From NCBI GenBank assembly GCA_016861025.1, contig BOKO01000011.1, forward strand, positions 62,001 to 126,000: 64,000 nucleotides of DNA, written 5' to 3'. Positions 1 to 8,826 of this stretch are shown here, piece after piece. The stretch is from Chloroflexota bacterium (GTDB lineage Bacteria > Chloroflexota > Anaerolineae > Caldilineales > Caldilineaceae). A program made the translations under genes and the position numbers. Numbering within the stretch: position 1 is the first letter of the stretch; every line of letters begins with the position of its first letter. Under the pieces are notes generated by a model. That model made no database searches. It saw nothing but the letters and a program-made list of their open reading frames with translations, and was not told the origin of the DNA.

Positions 1-9
1 AGGAGCGTC

Positions 10-207
10 ATGAAGATTGATGAACTGCGATCACAAAACAATGCCGAACTGGCGCGTCGGCTAGACGACGCCTATCAGGAGATGTTCAACCTGCGCTTTC
101 AGCGCGCAACGGGCAAACTGGCGAACACTGCACGGTTTGGTGAAGTGCGACGGGACATCGCCCGAATCAAGACGATCCTGCGCGAGCGCGAGTTGGCGGG
201 TGAATAA
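10..207 (+). CDS. rpmC: Ribosomal protein uL29 (L29)
   Basis: A 65-residue protein matching uL29, the small two-helix protein near the exit tunnel of the 50S subunit. It begins MKIDELR, contains the family-typical stretch ending in RRDIARIKTILRERE, and has the usual length. A Shine-Dalgarno-like AGGAG lies at bases 1-5, directly at the window edge. It is the first complete gene of an spc-type ribosomal cluster and is followed after 11 bases by rpsQ, the order found in nearly all bacteria; rplP is expected just upstream, outside the window. Confidence 0.95.
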   Translation: MKIDELRSQNNAELARRLDDAYQEMFNLRFQRATGKLANTARFGEVRRDIARIKTILRERELAGE

Positions 208-218
208 GGAGAAACACG

Positions 219-491
219 ATGCGTGAGCAACGTAGAGCGCTGGTGGGAACGGTCACCAGCGACAAGATGGACAAGACCGTTGTTGTAACAATTGAACGCG
301 TCACCCGCCACCCACTATATGGTAAAGTCGTCCGCCGCAACAAGAAGTACAAGGCGCATGACGAGCAAAATAGCTGCCAGGTGGGCGATGTGGTGCGCAT
401 CCGTGAATGCCGGCCGATCAGCAAGGATAAAAAGTTCTTCGTCGAAGAAATCCTGCAGCGGGCGGTCCAGGTTGACGAAGCAAACGTCTAA
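219..491 (+). CDS. rpsQ: Ribosomal protein uS17 (S17)
   Basis: A 90-residue uS17, a primary 16S rRNA-binding protein of the 30S subunit with an OB fold. The N-terminal part has the typical LVGTVTSDKMDKTVVV strand pattern, followed by the basic VRRNKKYKAHDE segment and the GDVVRIRECRPISKDK motif that is diagnostic for the family. AAGGAG precedes the ATG. It sits between rpmC and rplN with short gaps, so it is almost certainly cotranscribed with them. Confidence 0.96.
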   Translation: MREQRRALVGTVTSDKMDKTVVVTIERVTRHPLYGKVVRRNKKYKAHDEQNSCQVGDVVRIRECRPISKDKKFFVEEILQRAVQVDEANV

Positions 492-509
492 TCGTCGAGG
501 AGATGCGCC

Positions 510-878
510 ATGATTCAGCAGGAGAGCCGGCTCAAAGTAGCCGACAATACCGGAGCAAAAGAGTTGTTGACGATCCGCGTCAAGGGTGGCAGCACTCGCC
601 GCTATGGCGCCGTCGGCGATATTGTCGTCGCCACAGTGAAATCCGCCAGCCCGACCGGCAGCGTCAAGAAAGGGGATGTAGTGCGCGCTGTGATTGTGCG
701 CACGAAACGTCCGCTGCGTCGCGCCGACGGCAGCTATATCCGTTTTGATGAAAATGCAGCGGTGATCATCGACGACAACAAGAACCCACGCGGCACGCGC
801 ATTTTTGGTCCGGTGGCGCGTGAACTACGCGAAGGTGGATATATGAAGATCGTCTCGCTGGCGCCGGAAGTGCTCTAG
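510..878 (+). CDS. rplN: Ribosomal protein uL14 (L14)
   Basis: A 122-residue uL14, which forms part of the intersubunit bridge on the 50S subunit. The start MIQQESRLKVADNTGAKEL, the central VVRAVIVRTK and the C-terminal GTRIFGPVARELR are the conserved blocks of the family, and the length is standard. GAGGAG stands upstream of the ATG. The start lies 18 bases after the rpsQ stop and the next gene, rplX, follows after 11 bases, in canonical spc-operon order. Confidence 0.97.
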   Translation: MIQQESRLKVADNTGAKELLTIRVKGGSTRRYGAVGDIVVATVKSASPTGSVKKGDVVRAVIVRTKRPLRRADGSYIRFDENAAVIIDDNKNPRGTRIFGPVARELREGGYMKIVSLAPEVL

Positions 879-889
879 AGGAGGCCAGA

Positions 890-1249
890 ATGAAAGTCAA
901 GATCAACAAAGGCGATACGGTGGAAGTGATCGCCGGGGACGATAAGGGACATCGCGGCGAGGTTCAGCGGGTGATCCGCAAGAAAAACAAAGATGGCAGC
1001 TATGATCCCAATCGCGTCTACGTGGTTGTCGCCGGCGCCAACATGGTGATTCGCCATCAACGCCCAACAGGGCGCGTGCGCACACAGACCGGGCGCATCG
1101 AACGCGAGGCGCCGATCCACATCAGCAATGTGATGCTGGTGGGCACGGACGGCAAACCGACACGCGCAGCTTTTGAGGTTGCCAAGGATGGCAGCAAGGA
1201 ACGCATCGACCGAAAAACCGGCGCGCCGCTGCCGAAGCCGAAACGATAA
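890..1249 (+). CDS. rplX: Ribosomal protein uL24 (L24)
   Basis: A 119-residue uL24, an early-assembly 50S protein. The KOW motif is visible near the start (KGDTVEVIAGDDKGHRGEV), and the rest carries the basic tail common to the family. It is slightly longer than the usual 100-110 residues because of an inserted loop around the IRKKNKDGSYDPNRV segment. GAGGAGG precedes the ATG. It lies between rplN and rplE as in other spc operons. Confidence 0.95.
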   Translation: MKVKINKGDTVEVIAGDDKGHRGEVQRVIRKKNKDGSYDPNRVYVVVAGANMVIRHQRPTGRVRTQTGRIEREAPIHISNVMLVGTDGKPTRAAFEVAKDGSKERIDRKTGAPLPKPKR

Positions 1250-1327
1250 CCAGTCAGCTGCCTGATCTTTCGCCGGACCGCAATCGACAAAGTGCGGGCG
1301 GCGTCTGCGGGCAAGGAGTGAAGAGTG

Positions 1328-1894
1328 ATGAGTGAACACAACGGAACGCGACCGACGCCTCGGCTCAAACTCCGGTATCGAGAAGAGATCGTGCCGGCGT
1401 TGATGAAAGAATTTAACTACAGCAGCGTCATGCAGGCGCCGCGCATCGAGAAGATCGCCGTCAATATCGGGTTGGGCGAAGCGCTGCAAAACAGCAAGGC
1501 GCTCGAAGCGGCGGCTGGCGATCTGGCGATCGTCACCGGTCAGAAGCCGGTCATCACCAAGGCGCGCAACTCCATCGCGGCCTTCAAATTGCGCGAAGGC
1601 ATGCCGATCGGCGTCAAAGTCACCTTGCGCAGCGATCGCATGTGGGACTTTCTCGACCGCTTGATCAACGTTGTGTTGCCGCGCCAACGTGATTTTCAGG
1701 GTGTTTCACCCGACGCATTCGATGGCCGCGGCAATTACAGCCTGGGGCTGCGCGAGCAGTTGGTCTTTCCTGAGATCAACTACGACAAGGTCGACAAAAT
1801 TCGTGGCATGGAGATCACGATTGTCACGACAGCGAAGACCGATGAAGAAGCGCGCCGTTTGTTGGCGCTGATGGATATGCCGTTCAAGCGATAA
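1328..1894 (+). CDS. rplE: Ribosomal protein uL5 (L5)
   Basis: A uL5 of 188 residues, which binds 5S rRNA and the central protuberance of the 50S subunit. Conserved blocks include LKLRYREEIVPALMKEF, PRIEKIAVNIGLGEA, QKPVITKARNSIAAFKLREG and the C-terminal MEITIVTTAKTDEEA. I chose the ATG at 1328 rather than the in-frame GTG three bases earlier; an AAGGAG sits about 8 bases upstream. A gap of 78 bases separates it from rplX; the rpsN start follows 11 bases after its stop. Confidence 0.95.
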   Translation: MSEHNGTRPTPRLKLRYREEIVPALMKEFNYSSVMQAPRIEKIAVNIGLGEALQNSKALEAAAGDLAIVTGQKPVITKARNSIAAFKLREGMPIGVKVTLRSDRMWDFLDRLINVVLPRQRDFQGVSPDAFDGRGNYSLGLREQLVFPEINYDKVDKIRGMEITIVTTAKTDEEARRLLALMDMPFKR

Positions 1895-1905
1895 AGGGGA
1901 TTGCT

Positions 1906-2088
1906 GTGGCAAAGAAGTCGATGGTCATCAAAGAGGGCCGCCGGAAATATGAGGTGCGCGTCCGCAATCGCTGCAAGCTGTGCGGCCGCCCGCGCGGGTA
2001 TATGCGCCGCTTCGGTTTGTGCCGAATCTGCTTCCGTCAGGAAGCGTTGCAGGGCAAATTGCCCGGTGTCGTGAAGTCGAGCTGGTAA
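1906..2088 (+). CDS. rpsN: Ribosomal protein uS14, zinc-binding type (S14)
   Basis: A 60-residue uS14 of the short zinc-ribbon type. Four cysteines at residues 23, 26, 39 and 42 form the CxxC...CxxC zinc site, and the C terminus ends KLPGVVKSSW as in the type-Z family. Zinc-type S14 is usual in Gram-positive and Chloroflexota genomes. The start is a GTG preceded by AAAGGGGA. Many bacteria carry a second, zinc-free S14 elsewhere; none is seen here. Confidence 0.95.
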   Translation: MAKKSMVIKEGRRKYEVRVRNRCKLCGRPRGYMRRFGLCRICFRQEALQGKLPGVVKSSW

Positions 2089-2091
2089 GAA

Positions 2092-2152
2092 GAGCATATC
2101 CGACCGCCAGGCAAACTTTGAAGTGGATGTGCGGTCTTTAGAGTGCTCGGTT
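2092..2152 (+). other. Possible stem-loop in the rpsN-rpsH gap
   Basis: The 123-base gap between rpsN and rpsH contains two nested complementary blocks: GAGCA near 2093 with TGCTC near 2143, and GACCGC near 2103 with GCGGTC near 2133. Together they could form a two-part stem with internal loops. There is no strong T-run, so an intrinsic terminator is unlikely. The call rests on base complementarity only and is weak. Confidence 0.3.
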
Positions 2153-2211
2153 GCTAACTACAACTTCGTATGATGTCTGAGGTTGCAAGAGTGGCCTGAG
2201 GAGAAAAATCA

Positions 2212-2607
2212 ATGGTGAATGATCCGATTGCTGACATGCTGACCAGAATTCGCAACGCCAGCATGGTCAAACAAAAACAGGTTGTGATGCCCAGCTCCAA
2301 GATCAAGGTGGGGATTGCGGGCATCCTGGCTGAAGAAGGGTTTATCGAGGGGTATGCGGTGACAGACGAGCAGCCGCAGCCGAATCTGATCGTGCGTCTC
2401 AAATACACAGCGCAGGGGCGTCCTGTAATTTCTGGTCTGGATCGCGTGAGCCGCCCGGGCCGCCGCTACTACGCCGGCTTCAAGGACATCCCGTGGGTGC
2501 GCAGTGGTCTGGGGATCAATATCATTTCGACGCCGAAAGGGTTGATGACAGGGCGCAAAGCGCGTCGTCAGCGTCTCGGCGGCGAGATCCTCTGCAATGT
2601 GTGGTAG
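2212..2607 (+). CDS. rpsH: Ribosomal protein uS8 (S8)
   Basis: A 131-residue uS8, a central-domain 16S rRNA-binding protein and, in E. coli, the translational repressor of the spc operon. The start MVNDPIADMLTRIRNA and the C-terminal GLGINIISTPKGLMTGRKARR-type block are diagnostic. A GAGGAG lies about 10 bases before the ATG. It is preceded by a 123-base gap that could hold a regulatory structure, and is followed by rplF after 9 bases. Confidence 0.96.
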   Translation: MVNDPIADMLTRIRNASMVKQKQVVMPSSKIKVGIAGILAEEGFIEGYAVTDEQPQPNLIVRLKYTAQGRPVISGLDRVSRPGRRYYAGFKDIPWVRSGLGINIISTPKGLMTGRKARRQRLGGEILCNVW

Positions 2608-2616
2608 GGAGGAGCC

Positions 2617-3174
<558 letters not shown>

Positions 3175-3180
3175 GCTGAT

Positions 3181-3234
3181 CTGCATCTGGGATGGATTCT
3201 TTGTATATGCACAAGGGCGCCATCCTAAATGCAG
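3181..3234 (+). other. Multi-tier stem-loop between rplF and rplR
   Basis: Three nested complementary blocks fill most of the 86-base gap. CTGCAT (3181-3186) pairs with ATGCAG (3229-3234), GGATGG (3190-3195) pairs with CCATCC (3220-3225), and the inner CTTTGT/ACAAGG pair closes a 6-base apical loop. The tiers are separated by 3-base and larger internal loops. There is no T-run after it, so it looks like a structured leader element of rplR rather than a terminator. It was found by eye; no covariance test was possible. Confidence 0.5.
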
Positions 3235-3260
3235 AGCTAAGGATAGGAGTGTGACCAACA

Positions 3261-3626
3261 ATGGCGAGAATCAATCGATCAGTTGCGCGCCAACGGCGTC
3301 ATGCCCGCGTGCGCGTCAAAGTGCATGGGACAGCCGACCGGCCGCGTTTGAATGTCTTCCGCAGCCTTGAACATATCTATGCCCAGGTCATCGACGACGC
3401 CGCCGGCGTGACGCTGGCTTCGGCGTCGACTGTAGATCGAGACCTGCGTGGGCAGGTGGCATCGCTCACCAAGATCGAGCAGGCAAAGGTGGTCGGCAAA
3501 GCCGTGGCTGAGCGCGCCAGGGCAAAGGGCGTTACGCGAGTGGTTTTTGACCGCGGCGGATACCCCTACCATGGCCGCGTGAAGGCGCTTGCAGAGAGCA
3601 GTCGCGAAGGCGGGCTGGAATTCTAA
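3261..3626 (+). CDS. rplR: Ribosomal protein uL18 (L18)
   Basis: A 121-residue uL18, the 5S rRNA-binding protein of the central protuberance. Conserved segments are RHARVRVKVHGTADRPRLNV, FRSLEHIYAQVIDD and the C-terminal VVFDRGGYPYHGRVKALAE. A GGAGTG motif stands before the ATG. It is preceded by an 86-base gap with a nested stem-loop (3181-3234) and followed by rpsE 25 bases after its stop. Confidence 0.96.
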   Translation: MARINRSVARQRRHARVRVKVHGTADRPRLNVFRSLEHIYAQVIDDAAGVTLASASTVDRDLRGQVASLTKIEQAKVVGKAVAERARAKGVTRVVFDRGGYPYHGRVKALAESSREGGLEF

Positions 3627-3651
3627 TCGGCACAGTGCTGGGAGAAAAATG

Positions 3652-4212
3652 ATGGCGAAAAAAGAACGAAAGAGCAAAGAGCGCGAGAAAGAGCGCGAGG
3701 AGCGCCGTGAAGAGTTCGATGAGCGCGTTGTCCATCTCGCCCGCACGGCCAAGGTGGTGAAGGGTGGGCGCCGCTTTGCGTTCCGGGCTGTCGTCGTGGT
3801 CGGTGACAGACAGGGGCGCGTCGGCGTCGGCATTGGCAAGGCGCGTGAAGTGCCGGATGCAATCCGCAAGGCTTCGGATCGCGCCAAGAAGGGCATGGTG
3901 AGCGTGCCGCGGCTCGGCAACACGATCCCGCATGAGGTGACTGCCAAGTTTGGCGCTGGCAAAGTGCTGCTCAAGCCAGCCAGCCCAGGCACGGGCGTTA
4001 TCGCAGGTGGTGGTGTGCGCGCCGTGGTCGAGGCGGCTGGCGTCAGCGACATCCTGAGCAAGTCGTTGGGCAGCGACAACATCCTCAATGTGGTGCAGGC
4101 GACGTTTGCTGCGCTTCAGGATCTGCAGGACTTCCGGCAGGAATCGGTCTATCGCGGCGTAGAGCCACGACATCTGGCGCCCTTCTGGTACAGGGAGGAG
4201 ATTCATGGCTGA
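3652..4212 (+). CDS. rpsE: Ribosomal protein uS5 (S5)
   Basis: A 186-residue uS5, involved in decoding fidelity on the 30S subunit. The N terminus is an unusually long charged segment (MAKKERKSKEREKEREER and onward) before the typical VVHLARTAKVVKGGRRFAF block; the GVIAGGGVRAVVEAAGV motif follows. I chose the ATG at 3652; the neighbouring ATG at 3649 is equally possible, both served by GGAGAA at 3641. A much earlier in-frame start at 3589 would lie inside rplR and is unlikely. Its end overlaps rpmD by 8 bases. Confidence 0.94.
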   Translation: MAKKERKSKEREKEREERREEFDERVVHLARTAKVVKGGRRFAFRAVVVVGDRQGRVGVGIGKAREVPDAIRKASDRAKKGMVSVPRLGNTIPHEVTAKFGAGKVLLKPASPGTGVIAGGGVRAVVEAAGVSDILSKSLGSDNILNVVQATFAALQDLQDFRQESVYRGVEPRHLAPFWYREEIHG

Positions 4213-4399
4213 GCAACAAACGGAAAAAACGATCCGCATCAAGCTTGTGCGCAGCCCGATCGGCTACACCGAAAACCAGAAGCGCACGGTCAAGGCGTTG
4301 GGGCTGCATAGACTCAATCAGGTTGTCGAAAAGCCCGACAACGATGCTGTGCGCGGGATGATCAACACCGTATCGCACATGCTTGAGGTGAGCGAGTAA
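4205..4399 (+). CDS. rpmD: Ribosomal protein uL30 (L30)
   Basis: A 64-residue uL30 of the 50S subunit. The sequence IRIKLVRSPIGYTENQKRTVKALGLHRLNQ is the diagnostic core. It starts within the last codons of rpsE (8-base overlap) with GGGAGGAG just upstream, indicating translational coupling. The following gap to rplO contains an inverted heptad-repeat array (4413-4486), so read-through into rplO may be modulated there. Confidence 0.95.
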   Translation: MAEQQTEKTIRIKLVRSPIGYTENQKRTVKALGLHRLNQVVEKPDNDAVRGMINTVSHMLEVSE

Positions 4400-4412
4400 T
4401 TGATGAGAAGGG

Positions 4413-4486
4413 GGGCGTGTTTCGTGCTGCGTGATTGATGCGCAATTCAAGTATGAAACACGTAACACGAAACACGAAACACGCCC
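4413..4486. repeat. Inverted heptad-repeat array, GAAACAC family
   Basis: Four tandem 7-mers GAAACAC, GTAACAC, GAAACAC, GAAACAC occupy 4455-4482 and end in GCCC. Opposite them, 4413-4437 carries GGGC then GTGTTTC, GTGCTGC and GTGATTG, that is, degenerate copies in the complementary orientation. The outer 14 bases of each arm (4413-4426 and 4473-4486) are perfectly complementary, so the whole unit can fold into a hairpin with a 46-base loop region. It lies between rpmD and rplO on the same strand. Confidence 0.8.
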
Positions 4487-4511
4487 ATAGATAAGAACTG
4501 GAAACATCACA

Positions 4512-4991
<480 letters not shown>

Positions 4992-5024
4992 CCGTCCATT
5001 CGTGCAATGAATCTATGTTGAGGA

Positions 5025-5056
5025 ATGTTTGGGAAGCGACAGCGTTTTCCAAACAT
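5025..5056 (+). other. 14-bp hairpin in the rplO-secY gap
   Basis: ATGTTTGG (5025-5032) pairs with CCAAACAT (5049-5056), and GAAGCG pairs with CGTTTT through two G-U wobbles, closing a 4-base loop ACAG at 5039-5042. The stem is thus 14 pairs long. There is no T-run behind it. It lies 31 bases before the secY start and probably acts as a leader structure or mRNA stabiliser. Its presence argues against using the ATG at 5025 as the secY start. Confidence 0.6.
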
Positions 5057-5087
5057 CCCTCGGCAAGAGAAAGAGGAGAATTTGCGC

Positions 5088-6434
5088 ATGCTTGAAGCCG
5101 TACGCAATGCGTTCCGATTGCCAGACCTGCGTCAGAAGCTGCTGATTACGCTCGGTCTTCTCACGTTCTATCGGCTGGCCGCCAATATTCCGCTGCCCGG
5201 CGTCGATCATCAGGCGCTGGCAGTGATCTTTCAACAGCAAGACAATATTCTGCTGAATTTTCTGAACTTTTTCAGCGGCGGCGGCTTGTCGCGCATGGGG
5301 GTCATGGCGCTCGGCGTCTATCCATACATTACTGCTTCGATTATTCTCCAGCTCTTGATTCCGATTGTGCCAGCGCTGGAAGAATTGAGCAAAGAAGGTG
5401 AATCGGGGCGTGCGAGAATCAACCAATACACCTTGTGGCTGACAATCCCGCTGGCGCTCCTTCAGGCAATTGCGCAGGGCACATTGCTGAGCAGCGACGT
5501 GGCGGGGGGTGTGGCAGTCCTGCCCAACTGGGGCTTTTCGGCGAATGCCTGGTTCCCGACGCTGACGATCATTATTGGCATGACGGCGGGTACAATGCTC
5601 GGCGTCTGGATCGGTCAGTTGATCACCGAGCAAGGCATCGGCAACGGCGTCTCGCTGATCATCTTTGCCGGCATTCTCTCGAGTGTGCCGTTCCAGTTGC
5701 GACTGCTTTCACAGAACTGGGTGCTGCTGGTCGTCTTCGTTATCGTCACCATCGCCACGATCATCCTGATCGTCTGGGTGCAAGAGGGGCAGCGACGCAT
5801 TCCTGTGCAATATGGCAAACGGGTGCGCACGATGCGCGGCAATCGGATGATGATGGTCGGCGGACAGAGCACTTACATTCCGCTGCGCGTCAACACCGCC
5901 GGTATGATCCCGTTGATCTTTGCACAGAGCCTGTTGATTTTACCGAGCACGCTGGCGAGTTATTTTGTGGCGCGAACTGACTGGGTCGGCGCGATTGCGA
6001 ATGCGATCTTCCAGTTCTTCAGCCCAACCAACTTCGTCTACTGGCTCTTCTATTTCTTGCTGACGGCTGCCTTCACATACTTCTACACTGACGTGATGTT
6101 CCGTCAGCAGAATTTGCCAGAAACGCTGCAAAAACAAGGCGGCTTTATTCCGGGCATTCGTCCAGGGCCGCGCACGGAGCAGTATTTGAACAGCGTGTTG
6201 TCTCGCATCACGTTGGTTGGTGCGCTCTTCCTGGGCTTCATGGCTGTCCTGCCGTTCATTGTCGGTTCGCTGGCGGATCTGATCTTTGGCGGCGGCACCG
6301 GTGTGTTGACCAATTACAACTCGTTGATCATCAGCAGCTCAGGGATGCTCATCGTCGTTGGTGTGGTGCTGGATACGATGAAACAGATCGAGGCGCAGTT
6401 GATGATGCGCAACTACGAAGGGTTCATCCGATAA
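5088..6434 (+). CDS. secY: Protein translocase subunit SecY
   Basis: The channel subunit of the Sec translocon in the cytoplasmic membrane, 448 residues with about ten hydrophobic helices. The start MLEAVRNAFRLPDLRQKLL is typical, and GGGLSRMGVMALGVYPYITASIILQLL plus the plug/TM7 GNGVSLIIFAGI block are diagnostic. I chose the ATG at 5088 because GAGGAG lies 9 bases upstream; an earlier in-frame ATG at 5025 lies in a hairpin. It follows rplO and precedes adk, as in many spc operons, and its stop is followed by two hairpins. Confidence 0.96.
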   Translation: MLEAVRNAFRLPDLRQKLLITLGLLTFYRLAANIPLPGVDHQALAVIFQQQDNILLNFLNFFSGGGLSRMGVMALGVYPYITASIILQLLIPIVPALEELSKEGESGRARINQYTLWLTIPLALLQAIAQGTLLSSDVAGGVAVLPNWGFSANAWFPTLTIIIGMTAGTMLGVWIGQLITEQGIGNGVSLIIFAGILSSVPFQLRLLSQNWVLLVVFVIVTIATIILIVWVQEGQRRIPVQYGKRVRTMRGNRMMMVGGQSTYIPLRVNTAGMIPLIFAQSLLILPSTLASYFVARTDWVGAIANAIFQFFSPTNFVYWLFYFLLTAAFTYFYTDVMFRQQNLPETLQKQGGFIPGIRPGPRTEQYLNSVLSRITLVGALFLGFMAVLPFIVGSLADLIFGGGTGVLTNYNSLIISSSGMLIVVGVVLDTMKQIEAQLMMRNYEGFIR

Positions 6435-6435
6435 T

Positions 6436-6458
6436 CGATCAACAAAGGCTGTTGATCG
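6436..6458 (+). other. Hairpin directly after secY
   Basis: CGATCAACA (6436-6444) and TGTTGATCG (6450-6458) form a perfect 9-bp stem with the 5-base loop AAGGC, starting one base after the secY stop codon. No T-run follows it immediately. It stands in tandem with the terminator-like hairpin at 6476-6508 and may protect the 3' end of the upstream message. Confidence 0.6.
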
Positions 6459-6475
6459 TCGATGTCGAGCAAGTC

Positions 6476-6508
6476 AGAGACCGGCGCAACCAGCCCCGGT
6501 CTCTTTAT
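6476..6508 (+). terminator. Terminator-like hairpin between secY and adk
   Basis: AGAGACCGG (6476-6484) pairs perfectly with CCGGTCTCT (6496-6504), an 11-base loop between them, followed by TTAT. The T-tract is short, so this is probably a partial terminator or attenuator that lowers transcription from the ribosomal genes into adk-map rather than a complete stop. Confidence 0.55.
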
Positions 6509-6548
6509 CCCTACACTCGATTGTCTCGACGACGAAAGGATACCGAAG

Positions 6549-7204
6549 ATGAGTGAGAAGCGCACGTATGTGGTTTTGCTTGGCGTTCCTGGCGCTGGCA
6601 AGGGGACGCAGGCAAAGTTGCTCGAACAGTCCACCGGGTTGCCGCAAATCTCAACCGGCGATATTTTTCGGTACAACCTGAAAAATCAGACGGAACTGGG
6701 CAAACTGGCAAAAAGCTACATGGATCGCGGCGATCTGGTTCCAGATGACGTCACGATCCGTATGGTGGAGGACCGGCTGCAACAGCCAGATTGTTCATGC
6801 GGCGCGATCATGGACGGTTTTCCGCGCAACCTGATCCAGGCGGCGGCGTTTGACCAGATGACTGCGCCCTATGGCGGTGTGCATGTGACGCCGCTGATTC
6901 AGGTTGACGACGATGAAACGATTCGACGCATCACCGGGCGACGAAGCTGTCGCACATGTGGGGCGGTCTATCATGTGCTCTACAACCCGCCTAAAGTCGA
7001 AGGCGTCTGCGACGTCGACGGCGGCGAGCTATACCAGCGCGATGACGATAAAGAAGACACGGTGCGCAATCGTCTTTTTGTCTATTACAAGCAGACATCG
7101 CCGCTGATCGGCTACTATTTTGCCAAAGGCCTCCTGCGCGAGATCGATGGCGCACAATCGATTGAAGATGTACACAGCGCGCTAATGGCGGTGGTGACAT
7201 CGTG

Positions 7205-7205
<1 letters not shown>
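6549..7205 (+). CDS. adk: Adenylate kinase
   Basis: Catalyses ATP + AMP to 2 ADP in the cytoplasm. The 218-residue product begins MSEKRTYVVLLGVPGAGKGTQ, with the P-loop at about residues 12-20, then ISTGDIFR, IMDGFPRN and a long LID domain. The LID has a zinc site of the Cys-Cys-Cys-Asp type (CRTC ... CDVD), common in Gram-positive and thermophilic enzymes. The start at 6549 has AAAGGA 8 bases upstream; an earlier ATG at 6462 would overlap the terminator-like hairpin and is rejected. The stop overlaps the map start. Confidence 0.95.
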
Positions 7206-8026
<821 letters not shown>

Positions 8027-8221
8027 GTTTATGGTAGATTGGTAGAGTTGCGCTAAACACCCGTGTGGGATTGCCCGTCCTTTGCGTCGGTGCATCAAGT
8101 TGTGAACAGAAATGTCACATGATTTCGCCCTCGCTGGCGCGTCAGAGATGTCGGCGGCACAATTTGCAACGACGTCAAATGCCAGATGGGTGCATCATGA
8201 GCGATAGTCAGAGGTTACATT
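8027..8221. other. Gap where infA is normally found
   Basis: This 195-base stretch between map and rpmJ holds no credible coding region. The usual resident, infA (initiation factor IF-1, about 72 codons), would not fit and no IF-1-like sequence is visible in any frame. A GAGG at 8211-8214 serves rpmJ. I see no convincing promoter or terminator. Confidence 0.6.
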
Positions 8222-8335
8222 ATGAAGGTTCGACCATCTGTCAAGAAAATTTGTGAGAACTGCAAAATCGTGCGCCGACGTGGTGTGCTGTACGTGATCT
8301 GCAAGAATCCAAAGCACAAGCAGCGTCAAGGGTAA
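8222..8335 (+). CDS. rpmJ: Ribosomal protein bL36 (L36)
   Basis: A 37-residue protein, MKVRPSVKKICENCKIVRRR and onward, ending KNPKHKQRQG. Cysteines 11, 14 and 27 and histidine 32 make the zinc site of the standard bL36. GAGG lies 7 bases before the ATG. It sits directly before rpsM, the canonical place in the alpha-type cluster. It is too short to be found by length-based gene searches but the match is unambiguous. Confidence 0.97.
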   Translation: MKVRPSVKKICENCKIVRRRGVLYVICKNPKHKQRQG

Positions 8336-8365
8336 GGGATTGCGCAGCGAAGGAGAGCAATTGTC

Positions 8366-8746
<381 letters not shown>

Positions 8747-8755
8747 TGAATTGTT

Positions 8756-8795
8756 CGGTTGGCGTTGTGCATCATACGGTGTGCGACGCCAACCG
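8756..8795 (+). other. Long hairpin between rpsM and rpsK
   Basis: CGGTTGGCGT starting at 8756 is perfectly complementary to ACGCCAACCG ending at 8795. Allowing G-U pairs the stem extends to 17 pairs and closes on the 6-base loop CATACG (8773-8778). There is no T-run behind it, so it is not an obvious terminator. It lies 31 bases before the rpsK start and is a candidate for mRNA processing or ribosomal protein autoregulation. Confidence 0.6.
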
Positions 8796-8826
8796 TCCCG
8801 ATTGTTACAGTGTGGAGAAATAAGCA

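Noticed and set aside
1250..1324. Hairpin in the rplX-rplE gap
   Set aside because: The complementarity (GCCG...CGGC region) is interrupted and no convincing stem could be drawn.
875..1687. A 270-codon frame on the - strand opposite rplX and rplE
   Set aside because: Both ribosomal protein genes are certain on the + strand.
5025..5087. secY start at 5025
   Set aside because: The ATG is inside a 14-bp hairpin, the extra N terminus does not resemble SecY, and GAGGAG precedes the later ATG at 5088.
6462..6548. adk start at 6462
   Set aside because: The region forms the terminator-like hairpin; the P-loop region and ribosome-binding site fit a start at 6549.
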